Below, one piece after another: positions 1 through 9,057 of a stretch of 39,445 nucleotides of DNA (the first letter of the stretch is position 1; each line of letters starts with the position of its first letter). A program made the position numbers and the translations under genes. The notes under the pieces are model-generated. The model had not been told where the DNA came from. It was given only the letters and a program-made list of their open reading frames with translations, and did not search any database. Origin of the DNA: Flavobacteriaceae bacterium UBA2540 (GTDB taxonomy: Bacteria; Bacteroidota; Bacteroidia; Flavobacteriales; Flavobacteriaceae); the NCBI GenBank assembly GCA_002340765.1, contig DDMS01000017.1, positions 1 through 39,445 on the forward strand. Direction: 5' to 3'.

Positions 1-108
1 TAATTTCACCCAACGGGTTAAATAATTACTTTTTACAGTGTTTTTATATTACAAAAAATCATTTTAAATTTTTTTAGACGTTCATTTTTATGTTTGATTA
101 CAAAAAAA

Positions 109-810
109 TCAATCTAAAATTTCTTGATTAATTTTTAAGTTAAATCGTTTTTTGAAATAATACACTGCAACATACAAAAATGGCGTGTCCAATAAAGCAA
201 TGATCATTTTAAAAACCACACCACTAATCATCAAACCCCAAAATTTATCCCAATTGATAATTCCGAACGAACATAATAAAATCAAAACAGTTGCAGTATC
301 AATGAATTGAGAGGAAAAAGTGGAAAAATTATTTCGCAACCACAAATGTTTTCCTTGGGTAAAGTCTTTCCAAAAATGATACACTCGAATATCGATAAAT
401 TGCGCAAATAAATACGCCATCATTGAGGCCAAAACTGCCAAAGGTGCTGCGCCAAAAACATTGACAAATGTATTATCATTCACTTGCGACCAAGAAGTGG
501 CAGGAACTTCTTTGGAAACATAAATAATTAATAATGAGAAGAATGAAGCAAATATTCCTGCAATTACAACTTCATTTGCTTTGCGTTTTCCATAGATTTC
601 TGATAAAATATCCGTAATTAAAAAAGTCAAAGGATAGGGCAATAAACCAACAGAGACCTCAAAAAGTTTTACTCCATACACTTCCATATTGAATGGATAC
701 CAATAAAAGAATTTTTGAAAAATAAGGTTTGAGGTAACTAAAGATGCTATAAAAAGTGCGGCAAGAATTAAATAAATTCTGTCTGCTAATTGTTTATCTT
801 TTTGATTCAT
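109..810 (-). CDS. yhhQ: Queuosine precursor transporter (YhhQ/QPTR family)
   Basis: Integral inner-membrane protein of 233 residues with about six hydrophobic segments, the usual length and layout of the Vut_1/YhhQ family. The family imports queuosine precursors (preQ0/preQ1). Visible family motifs are TDILSEIYGK near residues 66-75, AQFIDIRVYHFWK in the middle and RNNFSTFSSQFIDT near residue 160. The ATG lies just after a possible -7 element (CGAAAATA on the plus strand, 815-822, one mismatch to TAnnTTTG). No preQ1 riboswitch was recognised upstream. queA, which acts in the same pathway, is 16 kb away and not in the same operon. Assignment by motif is strong; the exact substrate is inferred. 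Confidence 0.9.
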   Translation of the reverse strand: MNQKDKQLADRIYLILAALFIASLVTSNLIFQKFFYWYPFNMEVYGVKLFEVSVGLLPYPLTFLITDILSEIYGKRKANEVVIAGIFASFFSLLIIYVSKEVPATSWSQVNDNTFVNVFGAAPLAVLASMMAYLFAQFIDIRVYHFWKDFTQGKHLWLRNNFSTFSSQFIDTATVLILLCSFGIINWDKFWGLMISGVVFKMIIALLDTPFLYVAVYYFKKRFNLKINQEILD

Positions 811-902
811 AAAACGAAAATACTAAATTTTATTTTTGTTTCACTATTAAAGTGATTTATTAAACAATAAAACCCCTTTTCAAGTGAGATTTTAAGTGAC
901 TC

Positions 903-1226
903 CTAAATTTTTATTTTATTAAACAAAATAGACTCTCTAAAACCCAATTCTTTCATTCGCTCTAATTGTGTTGCAACATTTCCCACCATCACCAAATCAT
1001 TTTAGTTGGATTTACATATCTGGTCTACCAATGCTGAAATTCGTTCTTTGGTCATGTTTTTTACTACTTTTTCTCGCTCTTTTACATAATCAGGATTCCA
1101 ACTAAAATACAGTTTATATTCGAAATAGAATTGTGTTTCATATTTTAAAAATAAAAGAAGTTTTTCAATTTAAACCAATTCTAAATTGAGTTCAAAAATT
1201 AAGTTCTTATCTTTCGTTTCGAATGT
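903..1226 (-). pseudogene. Decayed C-terminal remnant of an M16-type zinc peptidase
   Basis: Reading the minus strand in one frame from about 1226 to the TAG at 903-905 gives coding-like sequence broken by in-frame TAA codons at 1170-1172 and 1002-1004. The pieces include NPDYVKEREKVVKNMTKERI and, after the second stop, NDLVMVGNVATQLERMKELG. This resembles the C-terminal domain of Bacteroidota M16 (insulinase-type) peptidases, whose usual pattern is DYV..RE..VK.MT.E, then DM..VVVGD..TQLE.LK.LGF. The N-terminal domains with the HXXEH zinc site are absent. The family call is from memory of the motif, not from a search. Confidence 0.55.
1186..1215 (+). promoter_or_regulatory. Candidate Bacteroidota promoter for the flavin oxidoreductase
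   Basis: TTG at 1186-1188, 19 bases of spacer, then TATCTTTC at 1208-1215, which matches TAnnTTTG at all but the last base. The predicted transcript start (about 1220) is very close to the ATG at 1227, which favours translation from the ATG at 1248. The element lies inside the decayed M16 remnant. Confidence 0.45.
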
Positions 1227-1247
1227 ATGAAAATCAATCAACAAAAA

Positions 1248-2597
1248 ATGGAACACATTGTTATTATTGGAAATGGCATTGCTGGTGTTACTGCAGCAAG
1301 GCATATCAGAAAGAAATCTGATAAAAAAATCACTATTATCTCTGGGGAATCCAAGTATTTTTTTTCAAGAACTGCGCTGATGTATGTATATATGGGACAT
1401 CTGAAATTTGAGCATACACAACCTTATGAAAACTGGTTTTGGAAAAAAAATAATATTGAACTTAAAGAAGGATTTGTAACTAAAATCGAAACTGATAAAA
1501 ATCAACTACTTTTTAAAGATAATTCTTCTCTTTTTTATGACAAATTAATCATTGCTACAGGATCAAAACCAAATAAATTCGGATGGAAAGGGCAAGATTT
1601 AAAAGGTGTAATGGGTTTATATCACAAACAAGATTTAGAAAATTTGGAAAAATTCGCACCAAACAAGGGAGTTTGTAAAAGAGCAGTGATTGTTGGTGGA
1701 GGTTTGATAGGCATTGAATTGGCAGAAATGTTGCGAAGTAGAAAAATTCCAGTGACGTTTTTAGTTCGAGAAACAAGTTTTTGGAATAGTGTTTTACCAA
1801 CTCAAGAATCTGAAATGATTAACAGACATATTTTAGAACATCAGATAGATTTGCGACTAAATTCCAATTTAAAAGAAATCATTTCTGATGAAAATGGGCA
1901 AGTGAAATCAGTCATTATTGAGGAAACTAATGAAGAAATTCTTTGTAATGTTGTTGGATTAACAGCTGGAGTTTCGCCAAATATTGATTTTTTAAAAAAT
2001 ACAAATATCGCTTGTAATAAAGGAGTTTTAGTAAATTTATATTTAGAAACAAATATTCCCAATATTTATGCAATTGGAGATTGTGCAGAACAAACACATC
2101 CGATTGTAAATCGCAGACCAATTGAAGCAGTTTGGTACACAGGAAGAATGATGGGCGAAACTGTAGCGCAAACTATTTGTGACAAAAAAACAGAGTATAA
2201 ACCCGGAAATTGGTTCAATTCTGCCAAATTTTTAGACATCGAATATCAAACGTATGGTTGGGTTTTTAGTGAGCAAACTAAAAGTGAAAATGAAGGTTGT
2301 TTTCAGTGGCAACACCCTTCAGAAAATAAATGTATTAGTATATCATATGACAAAAATTCTCATGAATTTTTAGGAATCAATACGTTTGGAATTCGAATGC
2401 GGCATGAGATTTTTGACCAATGGCTTTCTGAAAAAAAATCAGTAGAACACATTTTGGAATTTTTGGCAGATGCAAATTTTGACCCTGAATTTTATAAAAG
2501 CCATGAAGCGGAAATTGTAACAAAATTCAATCAAGAAATGTCTACAAATATTCAAGTTAAAAAGAAAAGTTGGAAACGAATTTTTAGCAAAGTATAA
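1248..2597 (+). CDS. FAD/NAD(P)-dependent oxidoreductase with C-terminal extension
   Basis: A pyridine nucleotide-disulfide reductase-type flavoprotein of about 449 residues. The N-terminal FAD-binding motif is GNGIAG in the first 15 residues, the NAD(P)-binding motif is VIVGGGLIGIELAE in the middle, and the second FAD motif is IYAIGDCAE near residue 285. After about residue 325 there is an extension with no match I can name. It lacks the CxxC redox pair of disulfide reductases, so it is closer to rubredoxin, ferredoxin or nitrite reductase flavoproteins. The frame also opens at ATG 1227, but homologous N termini begin at the second Met, just before the Rossmann strand. Only 4 bases separate it from the membrane Fe-S gene, so the two are probably co-transcribed and exchange electrons. 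Confidence 0.85.
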   Translation: MEHIVIIGNGIAGVTAARHIRKKSDKKITIISGESKYFFSRTALMYVYMGHLKFEHTQPYENWFWKKNNIELKEGFVTKIETDKNQLLFKDNSSLFYDKLIIATGSKPNKFGWKGQDLKGVMGLYHKQDLENLEKFAPNKGVCKRAVIVGGGLIGIELAEMLRSRKIPVTFLVRETSFWNSVLPTQESEMINRHILEHQIDLRLNSNLKEIISDENGQVKSVIIEETNEEILCNVVGLTAGVSPNIDFLKNTNIACNKGVLVNLYLETNIPNIYAIGDCAEQTHPIVNRRPIEAVWYTGRMMGETVAQTICDKKTEYKPGNWFNSAKFLDIEYQTYGWVFSEQTKSENEGCFQWQHPSENKCISISYDKNSHEFLGINTFGIRMRHEIFDQWLSEKKSVEHILEFLADANFDPEFYKSHEAEIVTKFNQEMSTNIQVKKKSWKRIFSKV

Positions 2598-2601
2598 TAA
2601 A

Positions 2602-4221
2602 ATGAAAACAATAAAATACTTAGGTTTAGGATTTTTCTTAGTGGGATTTTTCATTTTTACAATGGCTATTTTTTCAGGCTATTTTAACTTTACCGAGCAA
2701 GAATTAGACTGCTATATTTCTGAAAAAGGGTATAAAAGTGAACGCCTTAAAGAAGAATTGTTAAAATCAATTGTTACTGATGAAAAATTATCCATTTTTG
2801 AATTTTCAAGCAAAGTAAGAGCTACTTTTGAAACTTCAAACAGGCATCATGAAATACTTATTTCAAAATACAATTCAGAAAAAAATTGGACTAAAAAAGG
2901 CGAAGAATTTCAATATAAAGTTTCCGGAAAACCACACAATTTAAGTTTTGAAATTGCAAAAAAAGCAGGCAAAGGATTTTTTAAAGACCAGCCAACATTG
3001 GCTTGGTGGTTGACTTTGGGATTGGGAATATTTGGGGCGTTATTATTCATTCTTCCAAATGTTATTTTACTAGGAAAACCCGTCATCAAAAACGACGGAA
3101 TTTACCATGAGTCTGCTACAAATAGAGGATTTATTGCTTGGTTGGTTTTGATTTATTTGGTTGTTTTTTATCTGTTGCTCTATTTTATGCCAGATTATGT
3201 GGTGAATTGGACGTTTATTTTTGATCCAATTAGCAATGCTTTAAATGGCGGAAATGCAAGTCAGTGGTTTGTTTATGGATTTTTATATTGTGCAATTATG
3301 TTGGTAATGGGCGCAAGAATGTATATTAAATACAGATATAATAAGTATCAAATAATCAGGACAACATCGGTATTATTTTTTCAAATTGTTTTTGCTTTTT
3401 TAATTCCTGAAATCATGACAAGTTTAAATATGCCTGGTTATGATTTTAAAAATGCATTTCCTTTAGATTATGATTTTTTCTTTGAATGGAACCTTAAAAG
3501 TTTGCAAAATAGTGGTGCCATTGGACTATTTATTTTGGTTTGGGGAATTATTTTGACAATTATAATCGTGCCTGTAATGGTTTATTTTTTCGGAAAACGC
3601 TGGTATTGTTCTTGGGTTTGTGGTTGTGGAGGTTTGGCTGAAACTTTAGGAGACCCTTATAGACAACATTCTGATAAAAGTTTAAATGCATGGAAATTAG
3701 AAAGATGGGTGATACATTTAGTGCTAATTTTTTCAATATTAATGACAGTTGTCACTTTGCACTGTTATTTTTCAGGAACTTCATCACTTTTAGGAATCAA
3801 ATCACAATGGATAAAAGACACCTACAGCTTTTTGATAGGTGCTTGGTTTGCAGGTGTTATTGGCACAGGGTTTTATCCCATTTTTGGCAACCGAATTTGG
3901 TGTAGATTTGGTTGCCCTTTAGCTGCATATTTAGGATTTGTTCAGCGTTTTAAATCAAGATTTAGAATTACTACAAATGGAGGTCAATGTATTTCATGTG
4001 GAAACTGTTCCACCTATTGTGAGCAAGGAATTGATGTGAGAGCTTATGCTCAAAAGGGCGAAAATATTATCCGTTCAAGTTGTGTTGGTTGTGGAATTTG
4101 CTCAGCAGTTTGTCCAAGAGGTGTTTTAAAATTAGAAAATGGCCCTGAAAAAGGAAGAATAAATCCCACTAAAATTCTGCTTGGAAATGATGTTGATTTG
4201 ATGAAACTTTTAAATGATTAA
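2602..4221 (+). CDS. Membrane-bound 4Fe-4S protein, NosR/NapH-like
   Basis: 539 residues. An N-terminal membrane anchor (about 8-28) is followed by a soluble region of about 100 residues and at least five more membrane segments. Two cysteine motifs of the NosR/NapH/CcoG kind sit near the membrane: CSWVCGC (C336, C340, C342) and CRFGCP (C434, C438). The C terminus carries two 4Fe-4S clusters, CxxCxxCxxxC at 463-473 and CxxCxxCxxxCP at 494-505. Relatives pass electrons between the quinone pool or a flavoprotein and periplasmic or cytoplasmic reductases. The upstream flavoprotein is the obvious partner; the terminal acceptor is not encoded nearby. An AT-only hairpin with one G-C pair follows at 4258-4282. 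Confidence 0.85.
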   Translation: MKTIKYLGLGFFLVGFFIFTMAIFSGYFNFTEQELDCYISEKGYKSERLKEELLKSIVTDEKLSIFEFSSKVRATFETSNRHHEILISKYNSEKNWTKKGEEFQYKVSGKPHNLSFEIAKKAGKGFFKDQPTLAWWLTLGLGIFGALLFILPNVILLGKPVIKNDGIYHESATNRGFIAWLVLIYLVVFYLLLYFMPDYVVNWTFIFDPISNALNGGNASQWFVYGFLYCAIMLVMGARMYIKYRYNKYQIIRTTSVLFFQIVFAFLIPEIMTSLNMPGYDFKNAFPLDYDFFFEWNLKSLQNSGAIGLFILVWGIILTIIIVPVMVYFFGKRWYCSWVCGCGGLAETLGDPYRQHSDKSLNAWKLERWVIHLVLIFSILMTVVTLHCYFSGTSSLLGIKSQWIKDTYSFLIGAWFAGVIGTGFYPIFGNRIWCRFGCPLAAYLGFVQRFKSRFRITTNGGQCISCGNCSTYCEQGIDVRAYAQKGENIIRSSCVGCGICSAVCPRGVLKLENGPEKGRINPTKILLGNDVDLMKLLND

Positions 4222-4416
4222 AAAAATATAGATACTAAAATTAAAATAAAAAAAATGTTTTAACAAAAAAATTTTGTTAAAAAAAGAATATTTATTTGTT
4301 AAAAATTTGATAAAAATATTAATACTTTTACACCCGAAATTTGAAGAGGACAAAATCAAAAAAATTTGATTTAAACCCTTGAAAGGTAAATATTTTGATT
4401 GAAATAGAATAATTTA

Positions 4417-5109
4417 ATGAAGCCCCTTATAAAGGTATTAATTCCTGCTTTTAATGAAGAAGATTCAATTGCAAAAGTCATCAAAGAAATTCCTAAATTA
4501 GTTGATGAAATTATTGTAATCAATAATAATTCAACAGATGATACTGTAAAAAAAGCAATAAATGCTGGAGCAACAGTTTTAACTGAAACGAAAAAAGGGT
4601 ATGGTTTTGCATGTTTGAAAGGAATACATTATATTAAAAATCAAATAAATAAACCTTCGATTGTTGTTTTTTTAGATGGTGATTATTCTGATTTTCCTGA
4701 ACAATTACATGAAATTATTAAACCAATCTTAGAAGAGAATATTGATTTTGTTGTTGGAGCACGTGTAAAAAATTTGCGCGAACGAGGATCAATGACACCT
4801 CAACAAATTTTCGGAAATTGGCTAGCAACCTTTTTAATGAAACTGATTTACGGCTCAAAATTTACTGATTTAGGCCCTTTTAGGGCTATAAAATATGATA
4901 AATTATTAGCTCTTGAAATGAAAGACAAAACATATGGTTGGACCATAGAAATGCAATTAAAAGTATTAAAACAAAAAATGAGTTATAAAGAAATTTCGGT
5001 TAAATACAGAAACAGAATAGGTGTTTCAAAAGTTTCAGGAACTTTTAAAGGTAGTATCTTTGCAGGAGCTAAAATTCTAGGTTGGATTTTTAAATATAGT
5101 TTTAAATAA
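4417..5109 (+). CDS. Family 2 glycosyltransferase, dolichol-phosphate mannose synthase-like
   Basis: A soluble GT-A enzyme of 230 residues, like DPM1 without its C-terminal membrane anchors. It would transfer a sugar from a nucleotide donor to polyprenyl phosphate at the cytoplasmic face. Visible are the N-terminal strand VLIPAFNEED (7-16), NNNSTDDT (37-43), the metal-binding D87-G-D89 and family signatures DLGPFRA (151-157) and YGWTIEMQ (173-180). The last bases overlap the next gene (TAATG), indicating translational coupling. A possible -7 element is TACTTTTA at 4323-4330 in the 195-base leader; no small gene is seen there. The sugar is unknown. Confidence 0.88.
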   Translation: MKPLIKVLIPAFNEEDSIAKVIKEIPKLVDEIIVINNNSTDDTVKKAINAGATVLTETKKGYGFACLKGIHYIKNQINKPSIVVFLDGDYSDFPEQLHEIIKPILEENIDFVVGARVKNLRERGSMTPQQIFGNWLATFLMKLIYGSKFTDLGPFRAIKYDKLLALEMKDKTYGWTIEMQLKVLKQKMSYKEISVKYRNRIGVSKVSGTFKGSIFAGAKILGWIFKYSFK

Positions 5110-6599
5110 TGGTTTTAGAATATATTATTATTACTATTTACACTATTTGCTTATTGCTTATTTTTATGTATGCACTTGCACAATTGAACCTACTTTTTAA
5201 CTATCTAAAATATAGAAACAAATTAGATGATTCTCCAAAATTTGATTTCAACAATCCTGAGGAGATTCCATTCGTTACTATACAATTGCCAGTCTATAAT
5301 GAGTTGTATGTAATGAAACGTTTGTTAAAAAATATTGCTAAAATTGACTATCCTATCGAAAAACTTGAAATTCAAGTATTAGACGATTCAACTGATGAAT
5401 CTGTTCTAACTACTGCAATTCAGATTAAAAAAATCAAAGCTCTAGGAATTGACATTCAACACATTCAAAGAACAAATAGACAAGGTTTTAAAGCAGGTGC
5501 TTTAAAAGAAGGATTAAAAACAGCAAAAGGCGAATTTATAGCTATTTTTGATGCTGATTTTTTGCCAAAAGCAAATTGGTTGCGTCAAACAATTCCATAT
5601 TTTAAAGATGCACAATTAGGAGTTGTTCAAACAAAATGGAGTCATATCAATAGAAATTATTCTACTTTAACCAAAATACAAGCATTTGCTTTAGATGCAC
5701 ATTTTACCTTAGAACAAGTTGGAAGAAATAGCAAAGGTCATTTTATTAATTTTAATGGAACAGCTGGTGCTTGGAGAAAAGAATGTATTTACGACGCTGG
5801 AAACTGGGAAGGTGACACTTTAACCGAAGATTTAGATTTAAGTTATAGAGCGCAATTTAGAAATTGGAAATTCAAATATTTAGAAAAAGTAGAGACTCCT
5901 GCTGAACTTCCTGTGGTAATAAGTGCAGCAAGATCTCAACAATTTAGATGGAATAAAGGTGGTGCAGAGAATTTCCAGAAGATGATTAAAAGAATTCTTC
6001 GCAATAAAAATAGTTCTTTCAAAACCAAAATCCACAGTGTTTTACATTTGCTAAATAGTACGATGTTTACCTGTATTTTCCTGGTTTCTGTATTGAGTAT
6101 TCCAATGTTATACATCAAAAATGATTACGCTCACTTAAAACCTTATTTTTATTCAATGAGTTTTTTCGTGGTAAGTTCACTGATATTTTTTGTTTGTTAT
6201 TGGTTCATGTACAAAAAGATTTATGGAAGCGGATTTAAAAATTTCATCATCTATATTGGTGCTTTTTTAACATTCTTCTCCATTGCAATGGGCTTTTCAT
6301 TACACAATACAATTGCAGTTTTAGAGGGTCATTTTGGTAAAAAAAGTGAATTTATAAGAACACCCAAATTTAATATTAAAACTATTAAAGACGGCTGGGA
6401 AAATAATAAATACATCAAAAAAAGACCTTCTGTTCACGTAATTTTAGAAGGAATTTTGGCGCTTTATTTTATATTCGGAATGTATAGTGCTTTTATTGTT
6501 GGCGATCAAGGTGGAGATTTTGGATTGTTTCCTTTTCATTTCATGTTGTTTGCAGGATATTCATACGTGTTTTTTAAATCAATTTTCTCGAAAGCATAA
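5109..6599 (+). CDS. Processive-type family 2 glycosyltransferase (cellulose synthase-like)
   Basis: 496 residues: an N-terminal membrane helix (about 5-30), a cytoplasmic GT-A domain and four or more C-terminal membrane helices. All signature residues of the processive GT2 group are visible: LDD at 91-93, DAD at 148-150, TED at 239-241 and Q277xxR280W281 (QxxRW). Relatives build beta-linked polysaccharides or glycosylate lipids. There is no PilZ domain, so no sign of cyclic-di-GMP control. It is joined to both neighbours by one-base TAATG overlaps. The product is unknown; context suggests a lipid-linked or exported glycan rather than cellulose, because no bcsB or bcsC is present. Confidence 0.88.
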   Translation: MVLEYIIITIYTICLLLIFMYALAQLNLLFNYLKYRNKLDDSPKFDFNNPEEIPFVTIQLPVYNELYVMKRLLKNIAKIDYPIEKLEIQVLDDSTDESVLTTAIQIKKIKALGIDIQHIQRTNRQGFKAGALKEGLKTAKGEFIAIFDADFLPKANWLRQTIPYFKDAQLGVVQTKWSHINRNYSTLTKIQAFALDAHFTLEQVGRNSKGHFINFNGTAGAWRKECIYDAGNWEGDTLTEDLDLSYRAQFRNWKFKYLEKVETPAELPVVISAARSQQFRWNKGGAENFQKMIKRILRNKNSSFKTKIHSVLHLLNSTMFTCIFLVSVLSIPMLYIKNDYAHLKPYFYSMSFFVVSSLIFFVCYWFMYKKIYGSGFKNFIIYIGAFLTFFSIAMGFSLHNTIAVLEGHFGKKSEFIRTPKFNIKTIKDGWENNKYIKKRPSVHVILEGILALYFIFGMYSAFIVGDQGGDFGLFPFHFMLFAGYSYVFFKSIFSKA

Positions 6600-7981
6600 T
6601 GCCCTTTATTGGAAAACATAAAGAAGTACTTACTCTTATTTTAAGTACTTCTTTTTACGTTTATATAGCCTTCTTTCTTGAACGAACATCATTTTTTGAA
6701 CTCCTTTTTTGTTGGGCATTTCTATTTGGAAGTTTTTATTTTTTAATAAAAAATAACCAACTTTCATTTAAAGATTTGGTCAGAGTTTCAATTATTTTTA
6801 GATTGATTTTTCTGTTTGCAACGCCCAATTTATCAGAAGATTTTTACAGATTTATTTGGGATGGAAGAATGTTATTTGAGGGTTTCAATCCTTATCTTTC
6901 AACTCCTGAAACTTTTATAAAACAACGTTTAAACCCAATAAATGAAGCCAACACATTATATGAAGGCATGGGTATTTTGAACGGAAGTCACTTCACCAAT
7001 TACCCTCCAATTCATCAATTTTGTTTTTTGATTGCGGCACTTTTATCAGGCAAATCAATTTTGGGAAGTATTGTTGTTTTTCGAATTATCATTATTTTAA
7101 CTGACATCGGAATTCTATATTTTGGCAAGAAATTGTTAGAGCGATTAGAATTACCAGTAAAAAATATTTTTTTGTATATGTTAAATCCATTTATCATAAT
7201 TGAAATGACAGGAAATTTACATTTTGAACCTGTGATGTTGTTCTTTTTGATAATTGGCTTATATAAATTACATCAACAAAAATCGAATTTGGCTGCAATT
7301 TTTATAGGTTGCGCAATTTCAGTAAAACTGATTCCTTTATTGTTTTTACCATTGTTTTGTCAATGGTTTATTTGGAAAAATCCTTCAAAAAAAATACCAT
7401 TTTTTCAACAAATTAAAAGAGAAAACTTATGGAAGTTAATTTCATTTTACAGCATCATTTTTGTTGTAACTATTCTTTTATTCTTCCCATTTTTTTCAAT
7501 CGAATTTATTGAAAACTATACAAAATCTGTAGGTTTGTGGTTCAATACTTTCGAGTTTAATGCAAGTTTTTATTACCTTTTTAGAGAAATTGGGTATTTG
7601 TTTAGAGGATATAACGAAATTGCAATCATTGGAAAAATAACCACAATTTGTTCAATAATTTTTCTTGTAATTATTACAATATATAGAGATAATAAAACGT
7701 TCAAAAATTTAATTACTTCTATGCTTTTTGGTATTAGTTTTTATTATATTTTTTCAAGTACAGTTCATCCTTGGTATATGGCAACTCCATTATTATTAGG
7801 GGTTTTCACAAAATATAAATTCCCAATTATTTGGACATTTGTAGTGATTTTGAGTTATCAAGCGTATTCAAGTTTGTTTTGGAAAGAAAATTTATGGATA
7901 ATTGCTTTTGAATATATTTTATTATTTTCATACGTTATATGTGAAATAGAAAAACATTTCACAAAAAAAATGATAGACTAA
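6599..7981 (+). CDS. GT-C mannosyltransferase-like membrane protein
   Basis: 460 residues, almost entirely membrane helices (about ten to twelve). The first external loop carries the acidic GT-C signature SEDFYRFIWDGR (79-90) followed by GFNPY (95-99), as in GT87 and related polyprenyl-phosphate-sugar-dependent transferases. Such enzymes use a polyprenyl-phosphate sugar outside the inner membrane, the product expected from the first gene of this trio, so the three genes form a coherent pathway. It begins inside the stop codon of the preceding gene (TAATG). Donor and acceptor cannot be read from the sequence. Confidence 0.8.
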   Translation: MPFIGKHKEVLTLILSTSFYVYIAFFLERTSFFELLFCWAFLFGSFYFLIKNNQLSFKDLVRVSIIFRLIFLFATPNLSEDFYRFIWDGRMLFEGFNPYLSTPETFIKQRLNPINEANTLYEGMGILNGSHFTNYPPIHQFCFLIAALLSGKSILGSIVVFRIIIILTDIGILYFGKKLLERLELPVKNIFLYMLNPFIIIEMTGNLHFEPVMLFFLIIGLYKLHQQKSNLAAIFIGCAISVKLIPLLFLPLFCQWFIWKNPSKKIPFFQQIKRENLWKLISFYSIIFVVTILLFFPFFSIEFIENYTKSVGLWFNTFEFNASFYYLFREIGYLFRGYNEIAIIGKITTICSIIFLVIITIYRDNKTFKNLITSMLFGISFYYIFSSTVHPWYMATPLLLGVFTKYKFPIIWTFVVILSYQAYSSLFWKENLWIIAFEYILLFSYVICEIEKHFTKKMID

Positions 7982-8040
7982 TCATTTATTAATAATAGAC
8001 TGCGTAAATTTTTTATATCTTCGTGGTCAAATTTTTTCTC

Positions 8041-9054
8041 ATGAGTAAACTTACTATTAAGGACATTGCCAAAAAATTTAATGTTTCCATTTCTACGGTT
8101 TCTAAAGCGTTAAATGACAGCTATGAAATCAGTGATGCTACTAAAGAAAAGATTCAGAAATATGCTAAAGAGCATAATTATAAACCAAATTTTAATGCAC
8201 TTAGCTTAAAAAATAGAAGTACAAAAACGATTGGAATTATTCTTCCAACAATGTTAAAATACTTTTTTGCACAGGTTTTCAAAGGAATTGAAAAAACTGC
8301 TTTGGAAAGGGGTTATAAAGTAATCACTTGTATTTCAAATGAATCTTATGACAAGGAATTGGAAATCATTGAAATGCTTTCCAATGGAAGTATTGATGGT
8401 TTTATACTTTCAATGGCAAAAGAAACTGAAATGAAAAAAAGTTTTAACCACTTTCAAGAAACTATTGAAAATGGAATTCCAATTGTGATGTTTGACAGAG
8501 TTGCTCCAACAGTTGAGTGTGATAAAATCATCGCTGACGACTTTAATGGTGCTTTAAATACTGTCGAATATTTGTATAAAACTGGTCATAAAAAAATAGG
8601 GTTTGTTTCTACTTTAAGCAATTTACACATTGGGCAGCAACGATTTTTAGGATATAAAAAAGGATTGGAAAATGTCGGTTTGTCTTATAATGAAGAATTT
8701 GTAATCAATATTATTGAAGAAGATTATAAAAAATACGAAGAAATTTTATTGCCTTTTCTCAAAAAAAATAAACTCGATAGTGTGATTACAACTGGTGAAT
8801 CTGCTGCTGTTGCTTGTATGAAAACTTCTTTAAAATTAGGAAACGAAATTCCAAAAGATATTTCTGTAATTGCGTTTTCAAACGGAATTTTAGCAAGACA
8901 TTCAAGTCCAAAAATGACAACTATAAGTCAACATGGAGAATTAATGGGTGAAACTTGCGCAAAAATTTTGATTGACCGATTGGAAAATAAACACACTGAA
9001 ATCACCACCAAAATCATTAAAACAGATTTAGTAATTAGAGATTCAAGCAAATAA
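8041..9054 (+). CDS. LacI-family transcriptional regulator
   Basis: About 337 residues. The N terminus is a LacI helix-turn-helix (TIKDIAKKFNVSISTVSKAL, residues 4-23) with the hinge helix ending near residue 60, followed by a periplasmic-binding-protein-like sensor domain (TIGIILP, later GHKKIGFVST). The frame also opens at a GTG at 8023, but a -7-like element (TATCTTCG, 8016-8023) covers that codon, so the ATG at 8041 is preferred. The ligand is unknown; LacI proteins usually sense sugars or sugar phosphates. The HAD phosphatase follows three bases later and is likely co-transcribed. Confidence 0.88.
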   Translation: MSKLTIKDIAKKFNVSISTVSKALNDSYEISDATKEKIQKYAKEHNYKPNFNALSLKNRSTKTIGIILPTMLKYFFAQVFKGIEKTALERGYKVITCISNESYDKELEIIEMLSNGSIDGFILSMAKETEMKKSFNHFQETIENGIPIVMFDRVAPTVECDKIIADDFNGALNTVEYLYKTGHKKIGFVSTLSNLHIGQQRFLGYKKGLENVGLSYNEEFVINIIEEDYKKYEEILLPFLKKNKLDSVITTGESAAVACMKTSLKLGNEIPKDISVIAFSNGILARHSSPKMTTISQHGELMGETCAKILIDRLENKHTEITTKIIKTDLVIRDSSK

Positions 9055-9057
9055 TTC

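Noticed and set aside
811..902. Possible preQ1 riboswitch before yhhQ
   Set aside because: No pseudoknot-like pattern or conserved A-rich tail was visible in the short leader.
4258..4282. Hairpin TTTTAACAAAA / TTTTGTTAAAA after the Fe-S protein gene, considered as a terminator
   Set aside because: Only one G-C pair and followed by A rather than T on the coding strand; too weak to call.
8023..8040. GTG start 18 bases upstream for the LacI regulator
   Set aside because: It overlaps a -7-like element, and the LacI helix-turn-helix begins normally at the ATG at 8041.
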